DNA of 64,000 bases from JACQFK01 sp964619955. GTDB taxonomy: Bacteria > Planctomycetota > MHYJ01 > JACPRB01. A program made the translations under genes and the position numbers. The first letter of the stretch is position 1. Every line of letters begins with the position of its first letter. The notes beneath the pieces were generated by a model. That model saw only the letters and a list, made by a program, of their open reading frames with translations, did no database searches and was not told the DNA's origin. Location: positions 124,001 through 188,000 of the forward strand of contig CAZUJF010000007.1 of NCBI GenBank assembly GCA_964619955.1, given 5' to 3'. Below, in pieces: positions 7,868-15,330 of the stretch.

Positions 7868-9102
7868 ACTTCTGGCGGGCGATCAAGGTGGCGCTGTCCG
7901 CGCTGGGCGCGAACAAGCTGCGCTCGACGCTGGCGGTGCTCGGCATCGTGATCGGCGTCTCGGCCGTGATCATGATGGTCGCCATGGGCAAGGGCGCCCA
8001 GCTCAAGGTCGAGGAGACGATCTCGAGGATGGGCGTGAACCTCGTCTTCGTCTGGCCGGGCATGGTCTCGAAGGGCTCCGCCGCGTCGAAGAGCGGCAGC
8101 GCCGAGACGCTCACGCTGGAGGACGTGGAGGCCCTCGGGGCGCTCCCCCACGTGGCCGGCGTGGCCCCCGAGGTGCGCCGCCAGTACTCCATCAAGTTCC
8201 AGAACGTGAACGAAGGCGCGCAGGTGATCGGGACCACGCCGGGGATCGTCCCCATCCGCAATTTCAAGGTCGAGCGGGGGACCTGGTTCGACCAGTCCGC
8301 GATCATCCAGCGCGACCGCGTCGCCGTGCTCGGCGCGAAGATCGCGCTGAAGCTTTTCGGCGAGACCGATCCCGTGGCGCGCACGATCCAGATCGACCGC
8401 AAGAACTTCGAGGTGATCGGGGTCCTCGAATTCAAGGGCGGGGACACCTGGGCGCGGCTGGACGACTCGGTCTACGTCCCGGTCACGACCGCGCTCTACC
8501 GTCTCTTCAACCGGCGCCACCTGAGCCAGATCACGGTCTCGATCGACGAGCGCGAGCACATCGACGGGACGGTGAAGGAGATCGAGCAGGAGATGCGGGC
8601 GATGCACCGCATCGCGCGGGACGCGGAGAACGACTTCCAGATCGGCAACATGGACGAGATGCGCAAGGGCATGGACCAGGCGACGGGGGCGTTCACGGCG
8701 CTGCTCGGCGGGATCGCGCTGGTGTCGCTTTTCGTGGGCGGGATCGGGATCATGAACATCATGCTGGTGTCGGTGACGGAGCGGACGCGGGAGATCGGGA
8801 TCCGCAAGGCGATCGGGGCGCGGCGGATCGACATCCTGCGGCAGTTCCTGATCGAGTCGATGACGATCAGCCTGCTGGGCGGGGGCCTGGGGATCGCGCT
8901 GGGGGTGGCGGGGGCGAAGCTGATCCCGAAGCTGCCGCTCTGGAAGGCGATGTCCGCCGGGGGCGAGTGGAAGAGCGTGGTCTCGCCCGAGTCGGTGATC
9001 GTCTCGTTCCTCTTCTCGTGCGGCGTGGGGATCTTCTTCGGCCTGTATCCCGCGCTGAAGGCGAGCCGGCTGAATCCCGTCGACGCGCTGCGCTATGAAT
9101 AG
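7864..9102 (+). CDS. MacB-like FtsX permease
   Basis: 412 residues from the ATG at 7864, which overlaps the ATPase stop by four bases. A transmembrane helix near residues 20-45, a large periplasmic MacB-type domain (about 50-265) and three C-terminal helices with the FtsX signature (GGIGIMNIMLVSVTERTREI followed by GIRKAIGARRIDI) are visible. Family members are mechanotransmitters that move periplasmic substrates such as macrolides, toxins or lipoproteins toward an outer-membrane channel without conducting them through the membrane. The substrate is unknown. Confidence 0.94.
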   Translation: MNFWRAIKVALSALGANKLRSTLAVLGIVIGVSAVIMMVAMGKGAQLKVEETISRMGVNLVFVWPGMVSKGSAASKSGSAETLTLEDVEALGALPHVAGVAPEVRRQYSIKFQNVNEGAQVIGTTPGIVPIRNFKVERGTWFDQSAIIQRDRVAVLGAKIALKLFGETDPVARTIQIDRKNFEVIGVLEFKGGDTWARLDDSVYVPVTTALYRLFNRRHLSQITVSIDEREHIDGTVKEIEQEMRAMHRIARDAENDFQIGNMDEMRKGMDQATGAFTALLGGIALVSLFVGGIGIMNIMLVSVTERTREIGIRKAIGARRIDILRQFLIESMTISLLGGGLGIALGVAGAKLIPKLPLWKAMSAGGEWKSVVSPESVIVSFLFSCGVGIFFGLYPALKASRLNPVDALRYE

Positions 9103-9108
9103 GCTTGC

Positions 9109-9171
9109 AGGCGTAAGGCGAGAGGCGACAGGCGCGAACCCTTCCCGCCCGACGCCTATCGCCTCACGCCT
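9109..9171. repeat. Inverted array of AGGCGNN heptamers
   Basis: Four head-to-tail heptamers on the left (AGGCGTA, AGGCGAG, AGGCGAC, AGGCGCG, 9109-9136) face three reverse-complement units on the right (9151-9171). The two arms can fold on each other. A six-unit array of the same motif is found at 23061-23102. The array sits between the permease gene and the lipoprotein start, and the extra in-frame codons it would give the lipoprotein are not coding-like. Confidence 0.75.
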
Positions 9172-9181
9172 GGCTATCGCC

Positions 9182-9643
9182 ATGAGCAGGGCCGTCCTCG
9201 CCGGGCTGCTGCTCCTGTCCGCCTGCGCTACCGCCTCACCTCAGTGGCCCGCGGACTTCGCCCGCGGGGACGCCTTGCTGATGTCGCGCGAGGAGGAAGC
9301 CGCGTTCGCGGAAGCGGCGCTCGGTCTTGCGGCGTCGCGGGACGTCGCCCACCGCATTCGTCTGGAGTTCCATCTCGACCGGGCCACGGTGAAGCGGAAG
9401 CGGCTCCCGGATCGTTGTCTCGTCGCGGTGGCGCTCGCCCTGGGGCGTTATCCCAAAAGCTCGAGCGCGCGGGACGTGCTCTGGTCGGCGCTGGGGGACG
9501 CGCAGGAGCGGGACGCGGTGCGCGCGGCCTGTCTAAAGTCGCTGCAGTCCTTCCATCCGGAGGATCTTGAGACGCGAGTCATCGCCCTCCCCTGCCCCGC
9601 GGGCGACACCTGGCTAGCGGATCTGCAGCGCCGGGTTCGCTGA
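9182..9643 (+). CDS. Putative lipoprotein of unknown function
   Basis: 153 residues from the ATG at 9182. The start is chosen because it gives a clean lipoprotein signal, MSRAVLAGLLLLSACATAS, with a lipobox ending in LLSAC; an earlier in-frame ATG at 9095 would read through the heptamer repeat. The mature part is helical and rich in Ala/Arg/Leu, with patterns (SREEEAAFAEAALGLAASRD, YPKSSSARDVLWSALGD) that could form HEAT- or TPR-like helical pairs. No family is recognised. It is downstream of the efflux operon, which may be chance. Confidence 0.68.
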   Translation: MSRAVLAGLLLLSACATASPQWPADFARGDALLMSREEEAAFAEAALGLAASRDVAHRIRLEFHLDRATVKRKRLPDRCLVAVALALGRYPKSSSARDVLWSALGDAQERDAVRAACLKSLQSFHPEDLETRVIALPCPAGDTWLADLQRRVR

Positions 9644-9926
9644 CCATTTACATCCACAATAGCGCAGGCTCGGTTACCGCTGATATCCAAATCCAATCCC
9701 GGCTCCACTACGTCAGTGCGTACGGAACCTCAAAGAGAGACGGACGCTCAGGGGTTACTCCTTACTCTCGCTCTTCGCAGGTGTACCACCGCATGGAGTG
9801 AACTAAAGGAATAATCCGAAGCGCGTCATGAACACCACGAGCGACACGGCTAATGCCAATGATCGTTGGATCCCATAAGGTCACGACCCGAAGGTTGCCG
9901 CGCCATTTCTGACAACCCCCGCCTGG
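9644..9926. other. Spacer at left edge of the defence island; no gene seen
   Basis: The base composition drops visibly from the GC-rich backbone to a more balanced mix here. No credible ORF, tRNA or repeat was found. This is the probable left junction of an acquired segment; no attachment-site repeat was recognised. Confidence 0.5.
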
Positions 9927-10718
9927 CTACACCGGATACTTCACGATTACGTTTTCAACCAAGTCTTCAATGAAATTGACGACCTTGGAATCATGCACCT
10001 CGACGCCTGAGGGGTGTGCGCAAGTGTTCCGAATGCCAAGCTTCTCGTCGAGAATCTTCCTCACATCGTTTGAAATGATTCCGGCCGACCGGCAGACCTC
10101 TATAAAGACAACTTCCTTAATATCTGAAAAGTCATCATTCGTGGCCACTTGGATCTTGCTGTGATAGTCGGTCCGGCGGGCAATAGCAGCATTGAAGTCA
10201 GCACATTTATGCTTCAGTATGAAGTCTTGCAGATGGCTAAGCGTCACAAGCCAGGCCATAGTGACAGTGGCTCTCCGAGCTCGTACTTTTAGACACGCGA
10301 CTGCCTCAGCCAGAAATCTCCTATTGTTATCGTCCCCGACTTTTCCAATAAGCTTTTGAAGATATGGGATGGCGCTCTCGATAAACTTTGCAAGGGTTGT
10401 TTCAGGGCGCTTTTCTGAGGTAAGAAAGCCTTCAACCTCTTGCAGTCCGTGAATTGACAGGGAGTAGCAGTTCCCCGTCCCTGGAATGAGTCGAGCATCC
10501 CTCCCAGTTGCCATCTCCCTCAGCAACTGAGAGAGCCTAGCTGGGGGTTTAAGCGCGGAAGTCCTGAAAGTTTCCTTTATGTCCGGAAGGGAGAGCAGGA
10601 GTTTGTTGTCGTACTTACGAAGGTAATAGATGAGAAGCAAAGCCAAGGAACGATTAGATAACTCCTTGAGGTTTCCGATTTGACCCAAGAATGAAAGAGG
10701 GGTCATGGAGGGACCCAT
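9927..10718 (-). CDS. HEPN-like protein (candidate RNase toxin or defence effector)
   Basis: 263 residues, mostly helical and not exported. Near the C-terminus GIRNTCAHPSG carries Arg230-Asn231 and His235, the RN-x3-H form of the HEPN ribonuclease motif (R-x4-6-H). The N-terminal third (about 1-120) is a separate helical region with LSNRSLALLLIYYLRKYDNK and LSQLLREMATGRDARLIPGT, which resembles a winged helix. Its ATG abuts the stop codon of the upstream 149-residue gene (TAG then ATG), so the two are one operon. GC and codon use are unlike the backbone (many Ala/Thr/Lys A/T-ending codons). Toxin function is inference from the motif and the paired layout; a HEPN domain with only a binding role is also possible. 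Confidence 0.72.
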   Translation of the reverse strand: MGPSMTPLSFLGQIGNLKELSNRSLALLLIYYLRKYDNKLLLSLPDIKETFRTSALKPPARLSQLLREMATGRDARLIPGTGNCYSLSIHGLQEVEGFLTSEKRPETTLAKFIESAIPYLQKLIGKVGDDNNRRFLAEAVACLKVRARRATVTMAWLVTLSHLQDFILKHKCADFNAAIARRTDYHSKIQVATNDDFSDIKEVVFIEVCRSAGIISNDVRKILDEKLGIRNTCAHPSGVEVHDSKVVNFIEDLVENVIVKYPV

Positions 10719-11168
10719 CTACACAGAACCTAAGTAATCCTCTGCGCTTAGCGTTAAAGAGTATTTCTTATTTCCCAGCGGCCGTAGCAAGCCCTGCTTG
10801 ACCGCATTCGAATAATACTGACCGTGAATGTCACGGGAGAGGCGAGCCTCTTTCACTAAATTATTGATCTCTTTTGGGGTGAACTCAGAAACACCCCTGT
10901 AGGTTTCTAAATACTTCGCAAAGACCAGTAACTGCCCTACACCATCTGACTTACCTTTTAATCTATAGAACTCAGCAGGGCTTGGCTGTTTTTTGCCCTT
11001 GCCCTGCGATGACGCCTTGAAAATCTCCTGCGGGAGGCTCTTCCCGCTCGACTGCGAGACAACCATTCCAATCTTTCCATAGAAACCATCTAACTGTTTC
11101 TTGATGAAAGCGAGAGGGCCATCAAGTTCAATCTCGTTCTCACCATGGCGCACTCGAATACGGGTCAA
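10719..11168 (-). CDS. Small N-beta/C-winged-helix protein, partner of the HEPN gene
   Basis: 149 residues. It starts at TTG 11168, supported by a strong AGGAGGT ribosome binding site six bases upstream. The N-terminus (RVRHGENEIELDGPLAFIKK) is a short beta segment with an EGxxxF-like motif, followed by a Gly/Ser/Lys linker (about 40-65) and a C-terminal winged-helix-like domain (about 70-149: FTPKEINNLVKEARLSRDIH, QYYSNAVKQGLLRPLGNKKY). No signal peptide. The design suits a DNA- or protein-binding regulator, for example the antitoxin or sensor of the adjacent HEPN protein. The family is not recognised. Composition is again low-GC. Confidence 0.7.
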   Translation of the reverse strand: MTRIRVRHGENEIELDGPLAFIKKQLDGFYGKIGMVVSQSSGKSLPQEIFKASSQGKGKKQPSPAEFYRLKGKSDGVGQLLVFAKYLETYRGVSEFTPKEINNLVKEARLSRDIHGQYYSNAVKQGLLRPLGNKKYSLTLSAEDYLGSV

Positions 11169-11196
11169 GATTTACCTCCTAAGAATTAGCTTCATC

Positions 11197-11228
11197 GGTT
11201 CGGCATTATGAATGCAAAGCGCCGAACC
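11197..11228. promoter_or_regulatory. Dyad upstream of the winged-helix/HEPN operon
   Basis: GGTTCGGC (11197-11204) and GCCGAACC (11221-11228) are perfect inverted 8-mers separated by 16 bases. They lie 29-60 bases upstream of the TTG start of the 149-residue protein. This is a plausible operator for autoregulation by its winged-helix domain; function is not shown. Confidence 0.4.
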
Positions 11229-11240
11229 AGTAGCACTCCC

Positions 11241-11357
11241 CTACCAATTTCGCCGCTTTTGCCCAGGCTCCTTAGTTCGCCCTGAGGCAACTCGGTAGAT
11301 GTGACCGTACCGCTCTTGAGTGTACGCGTCAACAAATAAACGGAACACCACATCCAT
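11241..11357 (-). CDS. Possible 38-residue ORF or gene remnant
   Basis: The frame from ATG 11357 reads MDVVFRLFVDAYTQERYGHI and continues with an Arg/Lys-rich tail ending EPGQKRRNW. Composition looks protein-like, and the open frame extends a further 17 codons upstream without a stop, so it may be the tail of a decayed gene. No ribosome binding site is evident and no family is recognised. Confidence 0.25.
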   Translation of the reverse strand: MDVVFRLFVDAYTQERYGHIYRVASGRTKEPGQKRRNW

Positions 11358-11634
11358 GCCATGTTCTGTAATGCAGCTTTTACTTATGCACCTGAGTCAG
11401 CATCCCCCAACTGCCGGGGGTTCGCCTCTTCAAGTCATCTCCCAGGGGGCTACGGGCAGATCTTGCTGAGCATAGTGCATAATCATGATGCGGTTTTCTC
11501 AACCGTCCAACTAAGCCTCACCCACGAATTGCGCAACAGCGGGGCCATCATTCGGATTGATCGTTAGCCACGGGCTCGATTTCCCTCTCGATACACTCCT
11601 TGCCCCATGCGTTCTCCCCAAACCCGGCTGCAAA

Positions 11635-12555
11635 CTAGGTCTCAGACTGAAGCCAACCAAGAAACTCCGCTCCATTCTTTCGTGCGCGGTGAACTGCATC
11701 ATGATGCACGTTGCACAAAGTGATAAGGTTCTCTGGGTTGTTGGTCCCGCCGCTCTTGTGATGTTCTATGTGGTGCAGCTCGATGTATTGGCGCTTCTCC
11801 CCTCCATGACGACTCTCAACCTTCCAGCCGCACTTCCTACATGAGTACACGTCCCTTGAAAGAACGGAATCGTATACCTCAGGTGAGATCTTCCTGTCGT
11901 GCTGAGGGAGCGGCTCCAGGCCTTCCAGCACGTATACATCCGGCGGCAGCTCGGGTCGTCCTGTGAAGCGGGTAGTAATGCGCCAGCCGTCCTCCGTCCG
12001 GAGTTCCCGAACCCGCCTCATGTCCTTGACTTTGGCCACGTAGAGAAGCTGCTCAGCGGTTACCGGCTTCCCCTGGAACGCCTTCAGCAACTCCAGCATT
12101 CGCCCCTTGCCTCCCCCTGAGCCGCGACGAATGCGGTTGGCGATCTGCCAGCGTTCCGCCTCTGCCTGATCCGGCTCTGCGTCATCCAGAACATACTGAT
12201 CCGTCCGCAGTCCTTCCCGTGTGACTCCGGTCGCGATGCGGTAGCCGTCTTGGACGCGGAGTTCTCGGACGCGGCGGGGGTACTCGTGAATTCCCGAGAC
12301 GACCTCGAGCTCGTCGCCTTCGACGACCTCCCCTACGAAGAGCGAGAGGTACTGGAGAATCCGTTGCCGGGAGGCCTTGGCCGGGATGAGTTTTTCGAGC
12401 CGGAGTTTGGAATACCTCCTCATCGTGCTCAGGACTAGCGCCAGGATCCGCACTTCATCCCTGAGTTGCTCCTTCTTGGAAGGCGGCGTCTTGGGCAGGG
12501 CGGAGAGAAGCTGGCTGATGCGCTCGGGAAGATTGCTCAGCGGATCCGTCGCCAC
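11635..12555 (-). CDS. HNH endonuclease with a duplicated N-terminal domain
   Basis: 306 residues. The C-terminal HNH domain (about 225-300) has a zinc-binding Cys239-x2-Cys242 pair, the catalytic-type His pair at 261-262 (IELHHIEHHKSGG), NPENLITLC with Cys281 and NVHH at 283-285. Upstream, one roughly 65-residue unit occurs twice (about 66-130 and 151-216), marked by RRVRELRVQDGYRIATG and RRVRELRTEDGWRITTR; it is likely a DNA-recognition or winged-helix unit. The protein lies 123 bases downstream of the restriction endonuclease gene on the same strand and is part of the defence island. A restriction or mobile-element nuclease role is inferred. Confidence 0.85.
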   Translation of the reverse strand: MATDPLSNLPERISQLLSALPKTPPSKKEQLRDEVRILALVLSTMRRYSKLRLEKLIPAKASRQRILQYLSLFVGEVVEGDELEVVSGIHEYPRRVRELRVQDGYRIATGVTREGLRTDQYVLDDAEPDQAEAERWQIANRIRRGSGGGKGRMLELLKAFQGKPVTAEQLLYVAKVKDMRRVRELRTEDGWRITTRFTGRPELPPDVYVLEGLEPLPQHDRKISPEVYDSVLSRDVYSCRKCGWKVESRHGGEKRQYIELHHIEHHKSGGTNNPENLITLCNVHHDAVHRARKNGAEFLGWLQSET

Positions 12556-12678
12556 CCGTCACCTCGTTGGATTCGGACCTCGGTCCGAACCTCTGTTCCT
12601 TCCCTCTTGAACGCTTCGACAGCCGCTGAGGGATCGTGCCGAGTATAGCAGCCCCGGCTTCCGGCTGCTCGATCGCTT

Positions 12679-13563
12679 TCATCCGCGAAAACGAGTTCGA
12701 TGGTACCTCAAGAACGCTGGGTGTGGGCGGCTGGCCGGGTCTGCGGGCATCCGCACCTTTCGATCCTCATGAAGAAGTCGGTGAACCTTATCGGGGATGG
12801 CTCGGCGTGAGAGCAGCATCGTCCCGTCGTCTTCCAAACTCATGAAACCGTTGTCGAAGAGCCAATGCACGGTTCGGGTCAGCGCCAAGCCGTTCCGCAC
12901 CGAATCAGGGCCGTTGGCGCCGCCCCCTGCAGGTTGTATATGAGCGGCCTCCACTTCAGGCCACCCCTCCATGTTCACGATTCTCAGACCCGTCATCGCG
13001 CACGTTCCCTGGTAGGCCGCAACGACATGTTCCCTGAACTTCCGATCTCGGAACACCCGCCGGGTCACTTGCTCGACCATGGGCTTTTCGACGATTTCCG
13101 GGGCTTCGGATACTGCAGCCCCTTGCTGGAGGAGCGGCAAGGCCTGCTTGAACCCCACGTCCAAAATCGCTTTCAGTTCGTCTGGGCTTATCCTTCGGAC
13201 CGCCCGCTGGAAGGCGCCTAGGTTGGTGCTCCCGTCGGGATGGGTCAATGCCGCTTCGAAGGAGCGTCCGGAGACTTGCCAAGGGACCGCATCGTCGAAC
13301 TCAAGGTAGCCCTCGATCATCCCGTAGTAGTGGTCCGCCTGGATCGGGTCCGGCTGGATGGAGCGCAGAATCCCAACGGCGAAGTAGGCTTGGCGCCCGC
13401 CGGCGGTCTCACGCCCGCCCTGCACACGACGGGGTTCATAGTAGACGAACTGCTCGCCGACTCCCGATTGCGCCGCTTTGAGGTAGGTCTTGGGGAAATG
13501 GTAGCGGACCTCCGGGAGGTCGTCGTACTTCGGCGTCCGCTGATGGGTCAGGACAAGCGGCAT
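12679..13563 (-). CDS. HNH-type restriction endonuclease
   Basis: 294 residues from ATG 13563 (MPLVLTHQRTPKYDDLPEVR). This start is preferred to an upstream one at 13698, which would run inside the Vsr-like gene. The C-terminal third holds an HNH domain: a His in EAAHIQP (the first motif), NGLALTRTVHWLFDNGF with Asn and His. The N-terminal part (HFPKTYLKAA, FVYYEPRR, YFAVGILRSI) resembles the restriction endonuclease family COG3440 found with C5 methyltransferases. It is the last gene of the methyltransferase-Vsr-endonuclease cluster, 29 bases after the Vsr-like gene. The recognition sequence cannot be deduced. Confidence 0.85.
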   Translation of the reverse strand: MPLVLTHQRTPKYDDLPEVRYHFPKTYLKAAQSGVGEQFVYYEPRRVQGGRETAGGRQAYFAVGILRSIQPDPIQADHYYGMIEGYLEFDDAVPWQVSGRSFEAALTHPDGSTNLGAFQRAVRRISPDELKAILDVGFKQALPLLQQGAAVSEAPEIVEKPMVEQVTRRVFRDRKFREHVVAAYQGTCAMTGLRIVNMEGWPEVEAAHIQPAGGGANGPDSVRNGLALTRTVHWLFDNGFMSLEDDGTMLLSRRAIPDKVHRLLHEDRKVRMPADPASRPHPAFLRYHRTRFRG

Positions 13564-13592
13564 CTCACCCCGATTTCCCTCCGAGTCCAGGG

Positions 13593-14024
13593 TCAGTATA
13601 CCTGGCTCTCCTTGATCCGGACGCCCAAGCGCCTCAGCTTGGCCGCTACGGCAGCGCCGTCGATCACTCGGCAGGTCCAGAACAACCCGACCCGCCACCC
13701 GAGCCTGCGGAGACGGCGCGACTGCCTTCCGTCGCGAAGACGGTTTCTACGGATCTTCGCCCGCCAGAACGATCGGTTGGATATCGGAAGCTGCGATCGG
13801 TCACATCCCTGATGCCCGTGCCAGAAACAGCCATGAACGAACAGCACCACCTTGGCAGCGGACAGAACTACTTCGGGTGTGCCGGGAAGGCAGGCGACGT
13901 AGCGTCGATGAGGGATGCGAAGGCGACGGAGGGCGGCCCACAAGGTCTTCTCGGGCTTCGTGTTGCGTCCCCGGATCCGGGACATGACCTCGGAACGCTT
14001 CGCCTTCGTGAAAACGTCGGCCAC
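13593..14024 (-). CDS. vsr: Vsr-like very short patch repair endonuclease, Asp51 changed to Glu
   Basis: 143 residues, the normal Vsr length. DVFTKAKRSEVMSRIRGRNT at the start, FVHGCFWHGH in the middle and GWRVGLFWTC near the end are family hallmarks. Glu25, His64, Trp68 and His69 fall at the same positions as in E. coli Vsr. The metal-binding Asp51 of the PGRPD motif is Glu51 here (PGTPE), and the usual WEC is WTC. Vsr enzymes nick T:G mismatches that arise from 5-methylcytosine deamination, which matches the C5 methyltransferase 8 bases upstream. The substitution could alter or weaken metal binding. Confidence 0.9.
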   Translation of the reverse strand: MADVFTKAKRSEVMSRIRGRNTKPEKTLWAALRRLRIPHRRYVACLPGTPEVVLSAAKVVLFVHGCFWHGHQGCDRSQLPISNRSFWRAKIRRNRLRDGRQSRRLRRLGWRVGLFWTCRVIDGAAVAAKLRRLGVRIKESQVY

Positions 14025-14032
14025 GACAGGCG

Positions 14033-15190
14033 TCAGGCCAGGGCGGCGGCCCGCTCCTTGGTGCTCCCGGACAGCGCCCGATCCAGCATCGCCGCCACCG
14101 CTTCGCCGATCCGCTGCCCCAGGAGGCAGGGGACGGCGTTGCCGATCTGGCGGGCGACCTCTATCTTCGTCCCCTTGAACACGAATGCATCGGGGAACGT
14201 CATCAGGCGCGCCGCCTCACGGTGCGTGATCGGCCGGTGCTCCTTGGGATGCAGATAGCGGCCCTTCTCCGGCTTGAAGAACTCCGTCCGGATCGTAAAC
14301 GCCGGCCGGTCCCACCACAGACGCCCGAAGAGGTCCGTACCGCCTTGCTTGTTGATCCAGCACTTGGGCGTCAGGTCCGGACGCCTCTTCTTGAGGTCGA
14401 GCCTATTCCCGCCCTCCGGAACGCAGCGATACCGCTCAAGACTCGTCGGCAGCGGCTGACGGCCGAAGTGCAGATCCATCGGCGGAGGCACTTCGCCTGT
14501 CCTGATCGCCGTGCCGACGGGCTTCGGCGGAAGATCGCTGATGGCGTCCCGAACGCTGCGCCACTCCGGGAGGCGGCCGTCGAGGAGCGGGAGAGCCGAC
14601 TTCGGACCCGCGTGGGTCGGCTTCGGCATCACGGGAACGCCGAGCTTCGTCGCGATCATGATCGCCCGCCGGCGGCGCTGAGGGACGCCGTAGTCCGCGG
14701 CATTTAGGATGCCCGACGTCCAGCGATATCCCAGTCGCTTGGCGACCTTGCAGATTTCCACGAACTCCTGCGAACTCAGAAGCTCGGGAACGTTCTCCAT
14801 GATGAACGCGGTCGGCTCCGTGCGTTCCACGAAACGCATATAGGCCCGCCACAGCTCCTTGCGCTCGTCGCCGTCCCGCTTCTTGTTCAGCAGGCTGAAT
14901 CCTTGGCACGGCGGACCGCCGATGACCAGATCCACCTTGGGGATGATGAGCTTGCTGCGGAGAACGTCGTTGATGTCTCCGGCGACGCAGTGGGCGCCGA
15001 AGTTGGTGTTGTAGGTTTCGCAGGCCCAGGAGTTGAAGTCGTTGGCGAAGACGGACTTGAAGCGCCCCGTCTGCACCAAGCCTTGGGTGAAACCGCCGGC
15101 GCCTGAAAAGAGGTCTGCGACGGTGAACGTCTTGGCCCGACCTCCGCCCTTGAGCCCCATGTCGAATTTCTCTCCGCTTGGATTCATCAT
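14033..15190 (-). CDS. DNA (cytosine-5)-methyltransferase
   Basis: 385 residues from ATG 15190, chosen because GGGAG lies seven bases upstream; an alternative ATG is at 15238. Motif I DLFSGAGGFTQGL, motif IV GGPPCQGFSLL with the catalytic Cys, motif VI ENVPELL, motif VIII QRRRRAI and the C-terminal motif X (RQIGNAVPCLLGQRIGEA) are intact. The target-recognition region lies between VIII and IX (about 190-300). It methylates cytosine at C5 with S-adenosylmethionine and should protect host DNA from the HNH endonuclease two genes downstream. It is the first gene of the restriction-modification operon. Confidence 0.94.
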   Translation of the reverse strand: MMNPSGEKFDMGLKGGGRAKTFTVADLFSGAGGFTQGLVQTGRFKSVFANDFNSWACETYNTNFGAHCVAGDINDVLRSKLIIPKVDLVIGGPPCQGFSLLNKKRDGDERKELWRAYMRFVERTEPTAFIMENVPELLSSQEFVEICKVAKRLGYRWTSGILNAADYGVPQRRRRAIMIATKLGVPVMPKPTHAGPKSALPLLDGRLPEWRSVRDAISDLPPKPVGTAIRTGEVPPPMDLHFGRQPLPTSLERYRCVPEGGNRLDLKKRRPDLTPKCWINKQGGTDLFGRLWWDRPAFTIRTEFFKPEKGRYLHPKEHRPITHREAARLMTFPDAFVFKGTKIEVARQIGNAVPCLLGQRIGEAVAAMLDRALSGSTKERAAALA

Positions 15191-15330
15191 AGGCCAACTC
15201 CCGTAACAGTCAACACAACCCCGCTCATAGGATTGCATGTGGCTGCGTCGTAATAGGTCTCAAGGAAGCGGATTCCGCGACCCCCGAGCTCCCCCTTGCC
15301 TCGCCGCCCCGACTGTGTTCAGATTCCCTC

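Larger units (their letters stand above)
11169..11634. other. Intergenic region inside the island
   Basis: Holds an 8-bp dyad (11197-11228) and one possible 38-codon minus-strand ORF (11241-11357). The rest (11358-11634) shows only short frames without coding character. It may contain remnants of a lost gene. No promoter could be assigned with confidence. Confidence 0.45.

Noticed and set aside
9109..9171. Heptamer array considered as CRISPR or as part of the lipoprotein gene
   Set aside because: Units are 7 bases without spacers, and the lipoprotein signal starts cleanly at 9182.
11511..11702. 63-codon minus-strand frame at the end of the HNH gene
   Set aside because: It overlaps the HNH coding end in another frame, and lacks a binding site or family features.
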